10,220 nt of DNA, taken from NCBI GenBank assembly GCA_039819085.1, contig JBCBSQ010000033.1, forward strand, positions 1-10,220. The letters run 5' to 3'. Made by a program: the position numbers and the translations under genes. Below, piece by piece: positions 1 to 10,220 of the stretch. The DNA is from MED-G105 sp039819085. GTDB lineage: Bacteria; Pseudomonadota; Alphaproteobacteria; Caulobacterales; Parvularculaceae. Within the stretch, counting starts at the first letter, position 1, and each line of letters opens with the position of its first letter. The notes under the pieces are model-generated. The model did no database searches. It had not been told where the DNA came from and was given only the letters and a program-made list of their open reading frames with translations.

Positions 1-2461
1 GGCGGGCTTCGAGGTGCGCGACGTGCACCCGACCCACTACGGCCGGATCTGTCCGATCGAAACGCCGGAAGGCCCCAATATCGGTCTTATCAACTCGCTC
101 GCCACCCATGCGCGGATCAACAAGTATGGCTTCATTGAAAGCCCATACCGCAAGATCGACGACGGCAAGCTCACCGATGAAGTGACGTATCTCTCCGCTA
201 TGGAGGAGACGCGCTACGCGATCGCCCAGGCGAACGCGACGGTGAGCACCAAAGGCCAGCTCGAGAACGAGTTCGTCAACGCCCGCATCCAGGGGGAGGC
301 GACGCTCGTCCCGAAAGCCGAGATCCAATACATGGACGTGTCGCCGAAGCAGGTGGTTTCGGTGGCCGCCTCGCTGATCCCATTCTTGGAAAACGACGAC
401 GCCAACCGCGCGCTGATGGGCTCGAACATGCAGCGCCAGGCGGTGCCGCTGGTGAAGACCGAGGCGCCGCTCGTCGGCACCGGCATGGAAGCGGTCGTCG
501 CCCGCGACAGCCGCGCCGCGATCGTCGCCAAACGCTCCGGCGTCGTCGAGCAAGTGGATGCGACGCGGATCGTTATCCGCGCCACGGAAGAACTCGAAAG
601 CGCCCGGTCGGGCGTCGACATTTACCGCTTGGCCAAATTCCGCCGATCAAACCAAAACTCCTGTATCAACCAGCGTCCGATCGTGAAGACGGGCGACCAG
701 GTGACCAAGGGCGACATTATCGCCGACGGCCCGTCCACGGATCTCGGCGAACTCGCGCTCGGCCGGAACGTGCTCGTCGCATTCATGCCGTGGAACGGGT
801 ACAATTTCGAGGACTCGATCCTGATCTCCGAACGGATCGTACGGGACGATGTGTTCACCTCGATCCACTTGGAAGAGTTCGAAATCGCCGCGCGCGACAC
901 CAAGCTCGGCCCGGAGGAGATCACGCGCGACATTCCGAATGTCGGCGAAGAGGCTCTGCGGAACCTGGACGAGGCGGGCATCGTGGCCGTCGGCGCCGAG
1001 GTGAAGGCGGGCGACATTCTCGTCGGCAAGGTGACGCCGAAGGGTGAAAGCCCGATGACGCCGGAAGAGAAGCTGCTGCGCGCCATTTTCGGCGAGAAAG
1101 CCTCCGATGTGCGCGACACGTCCCTGCGGGTTCCGCCGGGCGATGCGGGCACGGTCGTGGAAGTGCGTGTGTTCAATCGGCACGGTATCGACAAAGACCA
1201 GCGCGCACTGCAGATCGAGCGCGAACAGATCGAGCGCCTGCAAGAGGATAAAGAAGACGAGCAGTCCATCCTCGAACGCAACGTCTACACCCGCCTCAAG
1301 GATTTGCTGGCGGGCAAAGAGGGCGTCGCGGGGCCGAAAGGCTTTAAAGCCGGCAAGATCGCCGCCTCGACGCTCGACGACTTGCCGCAAAACCAATGGT
1401 GGCAGATCCAGCTCAAATCGGAAAAGGCCCAGGCCGAAGTCGACGCGCTGCGCGAAGCCTTCGATCAGTCGATCGCCGAGCTTGAAGCGCGGTTTAACGA
1501 CAAGGTGGACAAGGTCCAGCGGGGTGACGACCTGCCGCCGGGCGTGATGAAGGTGGTCAAAGTCTTCATCGCGGTGAAGCGCAAGCTCCAGCCGGGCGAC
1601 AAAATGGCCGGCCGGCACGGCAACAAGGGGGTGATCTCGAAGATCAACCCGCTGGAGGACATGCCCTTCCTGGAGGACGGCACCCCTGTCGATATCGTGC
1701 TCAACCCGCTCGGCGTGCCGTCGCGGATGAATGTCGGTCAGATCCTGGAGACCCATATGGGCTGGGCCTGTTCCGGCATCGGACGGATGATCGACGACGC
1801 GCTGGAGGCTTGGAACGCGAACCCGGACAACAAAAAGCTGCGCAAAACGCTTGAGGCCGCCTATGGCGAAGGCGTCGAGCTGCCGGAGAATGACGAGGAC
1901 CTGCCGGAATTGGCCGAGAACCTCACCAATGGCGTGCCGATCGCGACGCCCGTCTTCGACGGCGCCCGCGAGCCCGACATCGTCGAGATGCTGGAACGCG
2001 CCGGCCTCGATAGCTCGGGCCAAGTGACGCTGTTCGACGGCCGCACGGGCGACACGTTCAAGCGTCCGGTGACTGTGGGCTACAAATATCTTCTGAAGCT
2101 TCACCACCTGGTGGACGAGAAGATCCACGCCCGCTCGACCGGCCCGTACTCGCTCGTGACGCAGCAACCCCTGGGCGGCAAGGCCCAGTTCGGCGGCCAG
2201 CGGTTCGGCGAGATGGAGGTCTGGGCGCTCCAGGCCTACGGCGCGGCTTATACGCTGCAAGAGATGCTCACCGTGAAGTCCGACGATACGGCCGGACGCG
2301 CCAAGGTTTACGAAGCGATCGTCCGCGGCGACGACACGTTCGAGGCCGGCATACCGGAGAGCTTCAACGTGCTTGTGAAGGAGATGCGCTCGCTCGGCTT
2401 GAACGTCGAGCTCATCGAAGAAGACAAAGACGACGAGGACGAGCCGGAGCCAGCGCTGTAG
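1..2461 (+). CDS. rpoB: RNA polymerase beta subunit, 5' end cut off by the window
   Basis: Beta subunit of DNA-directed RNA polymerase, which forms one side of the active-site cleft and the rifampicin pocket. The gene runs off the left edge. The first complete codon is at base 2, and the following residues AGFEVRDVHPTHYGR align with E. coli beta from residue 543. In-window landmarks are rifampicin cluster II (TPEGPNIGLI, bases 62-91, with the residues equivalent to P564 and I572 unchanged) and cluster III (NMQRQAV, Arg codon at 434-436, equivalent to R687). Also present are the active-site segment GDKMAGRHGNKG (1595-1630, Lys codons 1601 and 1625 matching K1065 and K1073) and the C-terminal GGKAQFGGQRFGEME block (2174-2218). 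The 819 codons in the window compare with 800 for the same part of E. coli, so there is no truncation or frameshift. The protein ends in an acidic tail rich in Asp and Glu. Rifampicin cluster I lies outside the window, so susceptibility cannot be judged. The gene is probably co-transcribed with rpoC. Confidence 0.98.
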   Translation, partial: AGFEVRDVHPTHYGRICPIETPEGPNIGLINSLATHARINKYGFIESPYRKIDDGKLTDEVTYLSAMEETRYAIAQANATVSTKGQLENEFVNARIQGEATLVPKAEIQYMDVSPKQVVSVAASLIPFLENDDANRALMGSNMQRQAVPLVKTEAPLVGTGMEAVVARDSRAAIVAKRSGVVEQVDATRIVIRATEELESARSGVDIYRLAKFRRSNQNSCINQRPIVKTGDQVTKGDIIADGPSTDLGELALGRNVLVAFMPWNGYNFEDSILISERIVRDDVFTSIHLEEFEIAARDTKLGPEEITRDIPNVGEEALRNLDEAGIVAVGAEVKAGDILVGKVTPKGESPMTPEEKLLRAIFGEKASDVRDTSLRVPPGDAGTVVEVRVFNRHGIDKDQRALQIEREQIERLQEDKEDEQSILERNVYTRLKDLLAGKEGVAGPKGFKAGKIAASTLDDLPQNQWWQIQLKSEKAQAEVDALREAFDQSIAELEARFNDKVDKVQRGDDLPPGVMKVVKVFIAVKRKLQPGDKMAGRHGNKGVISKINPLEDMPFLEDGTPVDIVLNPLGVPSRMNVGQILETHMGWACSGIGRMIDDALEAWNANPDNKKLRKTLEAAYGEGVELPENDEDLPELAENLTNGVPIATPVFDGAREPDIVEMLERAGLDSSGQVTLFDGRTGDTFKRPVTVGYKYLLKLHHLVDEKIHARSTGPYSLVTQQPLGGKAQFGGQRFGEMEVWALQAYGAAYTLQEMLTVKSDDTAGRAKVYEAIVRGDDTFEAGIPESFNVLVKEMRSLGLNVELIEEDKDDEDEPEPAL

Positions 2462-2514
2462 CGCCGGGTCTCCGCCTCGCCCACCTCTCAACCGCACCTT
2501 AAGGAGCGGACATC

Positions 2515-6699
<4,185 letters not shown>

Positions 6700-6747
6700 G
6701 GCGTCGCCGACAGCAAAGCGTCGCCTGCCGGCGGCGCGCAATCTGCA

Positions 6748-6779
6748 TTGGGGCGGTTCTCTTCCGAGGACCGCCCCAA
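6748..6779 (+). terminator. Hairpin after rpoC, possible terminator without a T-tract
   Basis: TTGGGGCGGTTCTC (6748-6761) pairs with GAGGACCGCCCCAA (6766-6779) around a TTCC loop. This gives a 14-bp stem with one G-U pair, beginning 49 bases after the rpoC stop. The stem is strong enough for an intrinsic terminator, but the following bases are AATGATTC and not a run of T, and the reverse strand has no T run either. It may be a weak or Rho-assisted terminator, or an element that protects the rpoC mRNA 3' end after processing. Confidence 0.5.
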
Positions 6780-6884
6780 ATGATTCAGGCGATCGCGGCG
6801 GCGCGGCGGATCCCCTCGAAACGCCCGGGATTGCGCGATTTTTCCTGGGCGCGGATCGACGAACGCTCGCTTCGGCTATTCTGA

Positions 6885-6914
6885 CTTGACTGGACCGCCT
6901 GGTCGCCTTAACAC
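6885..6914 (+). promoter_or_regulatory. Candidate sigma-70-type promoter for the str operon
   Basis: CTTGACT at 6885-6891 contains a near-consensus -35 element, TTGACT (TTGACA in the E. coli consensus; alphaproteobacterial promoters often show CTTGAC). A 17-base spacer leads to TAACAC at 6909-6914, a weak -10 element. The shifted reading CTTAAC at 6907-6912 resembles the alphaproteobacterial CTATAT at only three positions. Placement after rpoC and about 175 bases before rpsL fits a separate str operon promoter. The -35 half is convincing and the -10 half is not, so confidence is moderate. Confidence 0.4.
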
Positions 6915-7004
6915 CCGCCAACGTCGTGCGGGCTGACAACGCGGATTGCGTTTGAACGCCGGCGAGTCCCTCGGGCCTCGACGCCAGCATGACCTAAGGT
7001 TTCA

Positions 7005-7040
7005 AGAGGTCGAAGGGCAGGCTGCGCCGCTTCGACTTTT
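7005..7040 (+). promoter_or_regulatory. Terminator-like hairpin in the rpsL leader, possible attenuator
   Basis: GTCGAAG (7009-7015) pairs with CTTCGAC (7030-7036). The stem is extended inward by GGC/GCC (7016-7018 with 7026-7028, G7029 bulged) around a 7-base loop, and outward by AGAG (7005-7008) with the T4 run (7037-7040, partly G-U). A GC-containing stem followed directly by T4 has the form of a short intrinsic terminator. It lies downstream of the candidate promoter and 50 bases before rpsL. Two upstream segments (GACCT at 6991-6995 and CCTCGAC at 6976-6982) can pair with the left arm instead, so mutually exclusive folds are possible. A role in attenuation is inference. Confidence 0.35.
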
Positions 7041-7090
7041 AGTGTTTGGAGAGGCCGCAAGGCCGCAGACTGACGAAAGACGCCCCGTCG

Positions 7091-7462
7091 ATGCCGACGA
7101 TTAACCAGCTCATCCGCAATCCGCGGAAACCGAAGACCAAACGCAACACGGTGCCGGCGCTCAAAGCCTGCCCGCAGCGCCGCGGCGTGTGCACGCGCGT
7201 CTACACGACGACGCCGAAAAAGCCGAACTCGGCGCTGCGTAAAGTGGCCAAAGTGCGTTTGACCTCGGGCTATGAGTCGATCTGCTACATCCCGGGCGAG
7301 GGGCACAATCTTCAAGAGCACTCCGTTGTGCTGATCCGCGGCGGCCGCGTGCGCGACCTGCCGGGCGTGCGCTACCACGTGCTGCGCGGCGTGCTCGACA
7401 CGCAAGGCGTCAAAGACCGCAAGCAGCGCCGCTCCTTCTACGGCGCCAAGCGGCCGAAATAG
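7091..7462 (+). CDS. rpsL: 30S ribosomal protein S12
   Basis: S12 sits at the interface side of the 30S decoding centre and helps control decoding accuracy. The 123-residue length is the usual one for alphaproteobacteria. The conserved segments are all present: MPTINQLIRNPRKPK at the start, VYTTTPKKPNSALRK (residues 37-51, with K43), GEGHNLQEHS (69-78), and DLPGVRYH (89-96) with D89, the residue that is methylthiolated in E. coli. The odd point is R88 (CGC at 7352-7354) in GRVRDLPG, where nearly all bacteria have Lys. Position 88 contacts the streptomycin region, and Lys-to-Arg changes there are known resistance mutations. I chose the ATG at 7091 because the protein starts exactly as the family does. 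An in-frame TTG at 7046 would add 15 unrelated residues. The start has only a weak upstream match to a ribosome binding site (GAAAG near 7075). It is the first gene of the str operon. Confidence 0.98.
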   Translation: MPTINQLIRNPRKPKTKRNTVPALKACPQRRGVCTRVYTTTPKKPNSALRKVAKVRLTSGYESICYIPGEGHNLQEHSVVLIRGGRVRDLPGVRYHVLRGVLDTQGVKDRKQRRSFYGAKRPK

Positions 7463-7477
7463 GAAAGATCAGAGCCC

Positions 7478-7948
7478 ATGTCCCGTCGTCACCGCGCCGA
7501 GAAACGTGAAGTCCTGCCCGATCCGAAGTTCGGCAATATCGTCCTGACGAAATTCATGAACCAGATCATGCGGGACGGCAAAAAGTCGACCGCCGAGCGC
7601 ATTGTCTACGGCGCGTTCGATCTGGTCGAAGAGCGTGCGAAGAAAGACCCGGTCGAGGTGTTTCACGAAGCGCTTGAAGCGATTTCTCCGGCCGTCGAAG
7701 TGCGCTCGCGCCGGGTCGGCGGCGCCACCTATCAGGTGCCGGTCGAAGTGCGCCCGGAGCGCCGTCAGGCTCTCGCCATCCGCTGGCTCGCGGCCGCGGC
7801 CGCCTCGCGCAATGAGAACACCATGCGCGAGCGCCTCGCCGGCGAGCTGATGGACGCCTCCCAGGGTCGCGGCTCGGCCGTGAAAAAGCGCGAAGACACC
7901 CACCGGATGGCCGAAGCCAACCGCGCCTTCTCGCATTATCGCTGGTAA
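7478..7948 (+). CDS. rpsG: 30S ribosomal protein S7
   Basis: S7 is a primary binder of the 16S rRNA 3' domain. It starts assembly of the 30S head and lines the E and P site region. The 156-residue length is typical of the family. Recognisable parts are the N-terminal MSRRHRAEKREVLPDPK, the FMNQIMRDGKKSTAE segment (about residues 26-40), the VEVRSRRVGGATYQVPVEV beta hairpin (about 73-91), and the C-terminal KREDTHRMAEANRAFSHYRW. The start lies 15 bases after the rpsL stop, with AGGAAAG at 7461-7467 overlapping that stop as the ribosome binding site, which suggests coupled translation. In E. coli S7 represses the str operon by binding a longer rpsL-rpsG gap. That gap is absent here. Confidence 0.99.
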   Translation: MSRRHRAEKREVLPDPKFGNIVLTKFMNQIMRDGKKSTAERIVYGAFDLVEERAKKDPVEVFHEALEAISPAVEVRSRRVGGATYQVPVEVRPERRQALAIRWLAAAAASRNENTMRERLAGELMDASQGRGSAVKKREDTHRMAEANRAFSHYRW

Positions 7949-7992
7949 CCCCGTTCTCCCCCCCCCATTCCCTCAAAATGAAGGTCTGATCC

Positions 7993-10113
7993 ATGTCCCG
8001 CGAATACACGCTGGAGCGCTATCGCAATTTCGGCATCATGGCGCACATCGACGCCGGCAAGACGACGACGACGGAGCGGATCCTCTACTATACGGGCAAG
8101 TCCCATAAGATCGGCGAGGTTCATGACGGTGCGGCCACCATGGACTGGATGGAGCAGGAGCAAGAGCGCGGCATTACGATCACCTCGGCCGCGACGACCA
8201 CATTCTGGGAACGCACCGAAGACGGCGAGAGTGCCCAGACCGAGAAGCACCGCTTCAACATCATCGACACGCCCGGACACGTGGACTTCACGATTGAAGT
8301 CGAGCGCTCGCTCGCGGTGCTCGACGGCGCGGTGTGCGTGCTGGACGCGAACGCCGGCGTCGAGCCCCAGACCGAGACGGTGTGGCGCCAGGCCGATCGC
8401 TATCACGTGCCGCGCATCGTCTTCGTCAATAAAATGGACAAGATCGGCGCGGACTTCTTCAACTGCGTGAAGATGATCAAGGAGCGCACGGGCGCGACGC
8501 CGATGCCAATCCAAATCCCGATCGGCGCGGAGAACGAGCTCGAAGGCCATGTGGATCTCCTAACAATGGAAGAGTGGGTTTGGGCCGGCGAAGACCTTGG
8601 CGCCTCCTGGGAGCGTCGCCCGGTCCGCGACGACCTGAAGGACAAAGCCGAAGAGCTGCGCGGCGAACTGATCGAGCTGGCCGTCGAGCAGGACGAGGCG
8701 GCCATGGAGGCCTATCTCGAAGGTGAAGAACCGTCGGTCGAGAAGCTGCGCGAACTGATCCGCAAAGGCACCCTGGACATGGCCTTCGTGCCGGTGCTGT
8801 GCGGTTCGGCGTTCAAGAACAAAGGCGTGCAGCCCATGTTGAACGCGGTCATCGACTATCTGCCAAGCCCGCTCGACGTGCCGGCCTATAAGGGCTTCGC
8901 GCCGGGCGACGAGACGGAGACCCGGAACATCGAGCGCTCGGCCGACGACGGCCAGCCTTTCTCGGGCCTTGCGTTTAAGATCATGAACGACCCCTTCGTG
9001 GGCTCGCTCACCTTCGTGCGCATCTATTCCGGAACGCTCACCAAGGGCGGCTCCATGCTGAACTCGACCAAGGGCAAGCAGGAGCGGATCGGGCGCATGA
9101 TGATGATGCACTCGAACAATCGCGAAGAGATCGAAGAGGCCTATGCCGGCGACATCATCGCCCTGGCCGGCCTCAAAGAGACGACCACCGGCGACACGCT
9201 CTCCGACAAGCAAAGCCCGGTCGTGCTCGAGACGATGAACTTCCCCGATCCCGTCATCGAGATCGCGGTGGAGCCGAAGTCGAAGGCGGACCAAGAGAAG
9301 ATGTCGACCGGTCTTCAGCGTTTGGCGGCCGAAGATCCGTCCTTCCGCGTCGAGACCGACCATGAGTCCGGCCAGACGATCATGAAAGGCATGGGCGAGC
9401 TGCACCTCGACATTCTGGTCGACCGCTTGAAGCGGGAGTTCAAAGTCGAAGCCAATATCGGCCAGCCGCAGGTGGCGTATCGCGAGAGCCTCGGCCGCCC
9501 GGCGGAGATCGACTACACGCACAAGAAGCAGTCCGGCGGCTCGGGCCAGTTCGCCCGTGTGAAGATCCAATTCGAACCGGGCGAGGCCGGCGAAGGCTTC
9601 CTCTTCGAGAGCAAGATCGTCGGCGGCGTCGTGCCGAAGGAATATATTCCTGGTGTCGAGAAGGGCCTGCAAAGCGCCAAAGACAATGGCCTGCTCGCCG
9701 GCTATCCGGTGACGGACTTCCGCGCGACGCTGATCGACGGCGCGACCCACGATGTGGACTCCAGCGTGCTCGCCTTCGAGATCGCCGCCCGCGCGGCTTT
9801 CCGTGAGCTGAAATCCGAAGGCGATCCGCGCCTGATGGAGCCGATCATGAAGGTCGAGGTGGTGACGCCGGAAGATTATATGGGGGACATCATCGGCGAT
9901 CTGAATGCGCGCCGCGGTCAGATCCAGGGCTCGGAGGCCCGCGGGGTCACCACCGCGATCAACGCGTTCGTGCCGCTCGCCAATATGTTCGGCTATGTGT
10001 CGAACCTGCGCGGCATGTCCCAAGGACGCGCGCAGTTCACCATGCAATTCGATCACTACGCCGAAGTGCCGAAGGCCGAGGCGCAGAAGATTATTTCAGA
10101 GCTTGCGGGCTAA
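7993..10113 (+). CDS. fusA: Translation elongation factor G
   Basis: EF-G is the GTPase that drives translocation of tRNA and mRNA on the ribosome, and it also splits post-termination ribosomes with RRF. The length of 706 residues compares with 704 in E. coli. GTPase motifs are all intact: G1 AHIDAGKT (17-24), G2 in RGITIT (59-64), G3 DTPGH (92-96), G4 NKMD (146-149) and G5 GSA (271-273). Domain II covers roughly 320-405, domain III includes GMGELHLDI (466-474), and domain IV begins near 490 with VAYRESL and carries the tip His H586 in THDVDSS. Domain V, from about 615, contains EDYMGDIIGDLNARRG. The start ATG has AAGG at 7981-7984, 8 bases upstream. Position between rpsG and tuf and the standard motifs mark this as the canonical EF-G, not an EF-G2 or tetracycline-resistance paralogue. 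The upstream gap of 44 bases contains a run of nine C (7958-7966). Confidence 0.99.
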   Translation: MSREYTLERYRNFGIMAHIDAGKTTTTERILYYTGKSHKIGEVHDGAATMDWMEQEQERGITITSAATTTFWERTEDGESAQTEKHRFNIIDTPGHVDFTIEVERSLAVLDGAVCVLDANAGVEPQTETVWRQADRYHVPRIVFVNKMDKIGADFFNCVKMIKERTGATPMPIQIPIGAENELEGHVDLLTMEEWVWAGEDLGASWERRPVRDDLKDKAEELRGELIELAVEQDEAAMEAYLEGEEPSVEKLRELIRKGTLDMAFVPVLCGSAFKNKGVQPMLNAVIDYLPSPLDVPAYKGFAPGDETETRNIERSADDGQPFSGLAFKIMNDPFVGSLTFVRIYSGTLTKGGSMLNSTKGKQERIGRMMMMHSNNREEIEEAYAGDIIALAGLKETTTGDTLSDKQSPVVLETMNFPDPVIEIAVEPKSKADQEKMSTGLQRLAAEDPSFRVETDHESGQTIMKGMGELHLDILVDRLKREFKVEANIGQPQVAYRESLGRPAEIDYTHKKQSGGSGQFARVKIQFEPGEAGEGFLFESKIVGGVVPKEYIPGVEKGLQSAKDNGLLAGYPVTDFRATLIDGATHDVDSSVLAFEIAARAAFRELKSEGDPRLMEPIMKVEVVTPEDYMGDIIGDLNARRGQIQGSEARGVTTAINAFVPLANMFGYVSNLRGMSQGRAQFTMQFDHYAEVPKAEAQKIISELAG

Positions 10114-10143
10114 CCGCGGCCGGCCTGATTCAAGGAGTAGAGA

Positions 10144-10220
10144 ATGGCCAAGGAGAAGTTCGAGCGTAACAAGCCGCATGTGAACATCGGCACGATTGGT
10201 CATGTGGACCATGGCAAGAC
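10144..10220 (+). CDS. tuf: Elongation factor Tu, 3' end cut off by the window
   Basis: EF-Tu is the GTPase that brings aminoacyl-tRNA to the ribosomal A site. Only 25 complete codons plus two bases are present. They read MAKEKFERNKPHVNIGTIGH followed by VDHGK, which is the standard EF-Tu N-terminus leading into the G1 loop GHVDHGKT. The start is well defined: AAGGAG at 10132-10137 lies 6 bases before the ATG, and the gene begins 30 bases after the fusA stop. It is the last visible gene of the str operon. Alphaproteobacteria often carry a second tuf copy elsewhere, so this would be tufA in such genomes, but that cannot be told from here. Confidence 0.97.
   Translation, partial: MAKEKFERNKPHVNIGTIGHVDHGK

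Larger units (their letters stand above)
6700..7090 (+). other. rpoC-rpsL intergenic region with promoter and leader structures
   Basis: This 391-base gap separates the rpoBC block from the str operon. I find no convincing gene in it on either strand. From left to right it has a strong GC-rich hairpin right after rpoC (6748-6779), a weaker long-loop inverted repeat ATCGCG/CGCGAT (6792-6797 with 6834-6839) followed by five T, a sigma-70-like promoter candidate (6885-6914), and a terminator-like hairpin ending in four T (7005-7040). The last 50 bases before rpsL contain a direct repeat GGCCGCA in tandem and no strong Shine-Dalgarno sequence. If the promoter call is right, the rpsL transcript has a leader of about 170 bases, long enough to hold regulatory RNA structure. 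All functional statements here are inference. Confidence 0.6.

Noticed and set aside
14..16. GTG at 14 as a start codon for rpoB
   Set aside because: The frame is open to the left edge and the residues before it (AGFE) continue the conserved beta-subunit alignment, so this Val is internal and the gene is cut by the window.
647..2497. 616-codon open frame on the minus strand across rpoB
   Set aside because: It is codon-aligned with rpoB. Antisense stops in that frame need sense TTA, CTA or TCA codons, which this genome avoids. It ends exactly where rpoB uses a TCA at 647-649. The predicted protein resembles no family I know.
6792..6843. Inverted repeat ATCGCG/CGCGAT followed by five T as a terminator
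   Set aside because: The stem is only six base pairs with a loop of 36 bases and mismatches on both flanks, which is too weak to call alone.
6877..6882. TATTCT as a promoter -10 element
   Set aside because: It matches four of six consensus bases, but nothing resembling a -35 element lies 16-18 bases upstream.
7046..7090. Fifteen-residue N-terminal extension of S12 from a TTG at 7046
   Set aside because: The S12 family starts at the MPTINQL position, ATG 7091. The extension has no family similarity, and an in-frame stop at 7040-7042 lies just upstream.
7958..7966. Run of nine C before fusA as a phase-variable tract
   Set aside because: It lies in a non-coding gap upstream of an essential gene and outside the ribosome binding site. 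Nothing links it to switching, and homopolymer length may also be a sequencing error.
8560..10056. 498-codon open frame on the minus strand across fusA
   Set aside because: It has the same cause: it is codon-aligned with fusA and is closed only by the sense CTA codon at 8560-8562. The sense strand encodes a fully intact EF-G.

Overview
This window is a stretch of core information-processing genes, all on the + strand, from what looks like an alphaproteobacterium. In order it holds the 3' part of rpoB, complete rpoC, complete rpsL, complete rpsG, complete fusA, and the first 25 codons of tuf. The DNA is GC-rich and the genes strongly avoid the sense codons TTA, CTA and TCA. The class assignment rests on the style of the proteins (a 123-residue S12 ending in GAKRPK, a 156-residue S7 ending in HYRW, an EF-G beginning MSREYTLERYRNFGIMAHID) and on rpoBC lying directly next to the str operon. 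I cannot name the order or genus from this sequence alone.

Region 1 (1-6699) is the rpoBC block. The window opens inside rpoB at the position equivalent to residue 543 of the E. coli protein, so rifampicin cluster I is outside the window while clusters II and III are inside. A 53-base gap with a strong Shine-Dalgarno sequence leads into rpoC. Together these encode the two large subunits that form the RNA polymerase active-site cleft. All the catalytic and zinc-binding residues I looked for are present.

Region 2 (6700-7090) is a 391-base gap without a credible gene. It has a strong GC-rich hairpin just after rpoC, a plausible sigma-70-type promoter near 6885-6914, and a terminator-like hairpin with a T4 tail about 50 bases before rpsL. 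That last hairpin could be an attenuator or leader structure for the str operon.

Region 3 (7091-10220) is the str operon: rpsL (S12), rpsG (S7), fusA (EF-G) and tuf (EF-Tu), with gaps of 15, 44 and 30 bases. These genes supply the decoding-centre protein, the 30S head assembly protein, the translocase and the aminoacyl-tRNA carrier, and are almost certainly co-transcribed.

This is an ordinary housekeeping region and I found no new system. The points most worth a second look are an Arg in place of the normally conserved Lys88 of S12 (a position tied to streptomycin resistance), the possible attenuator in the rpsL leader, and an rpsL-rpsG gap too short for E. coli-type S7 feedback control.
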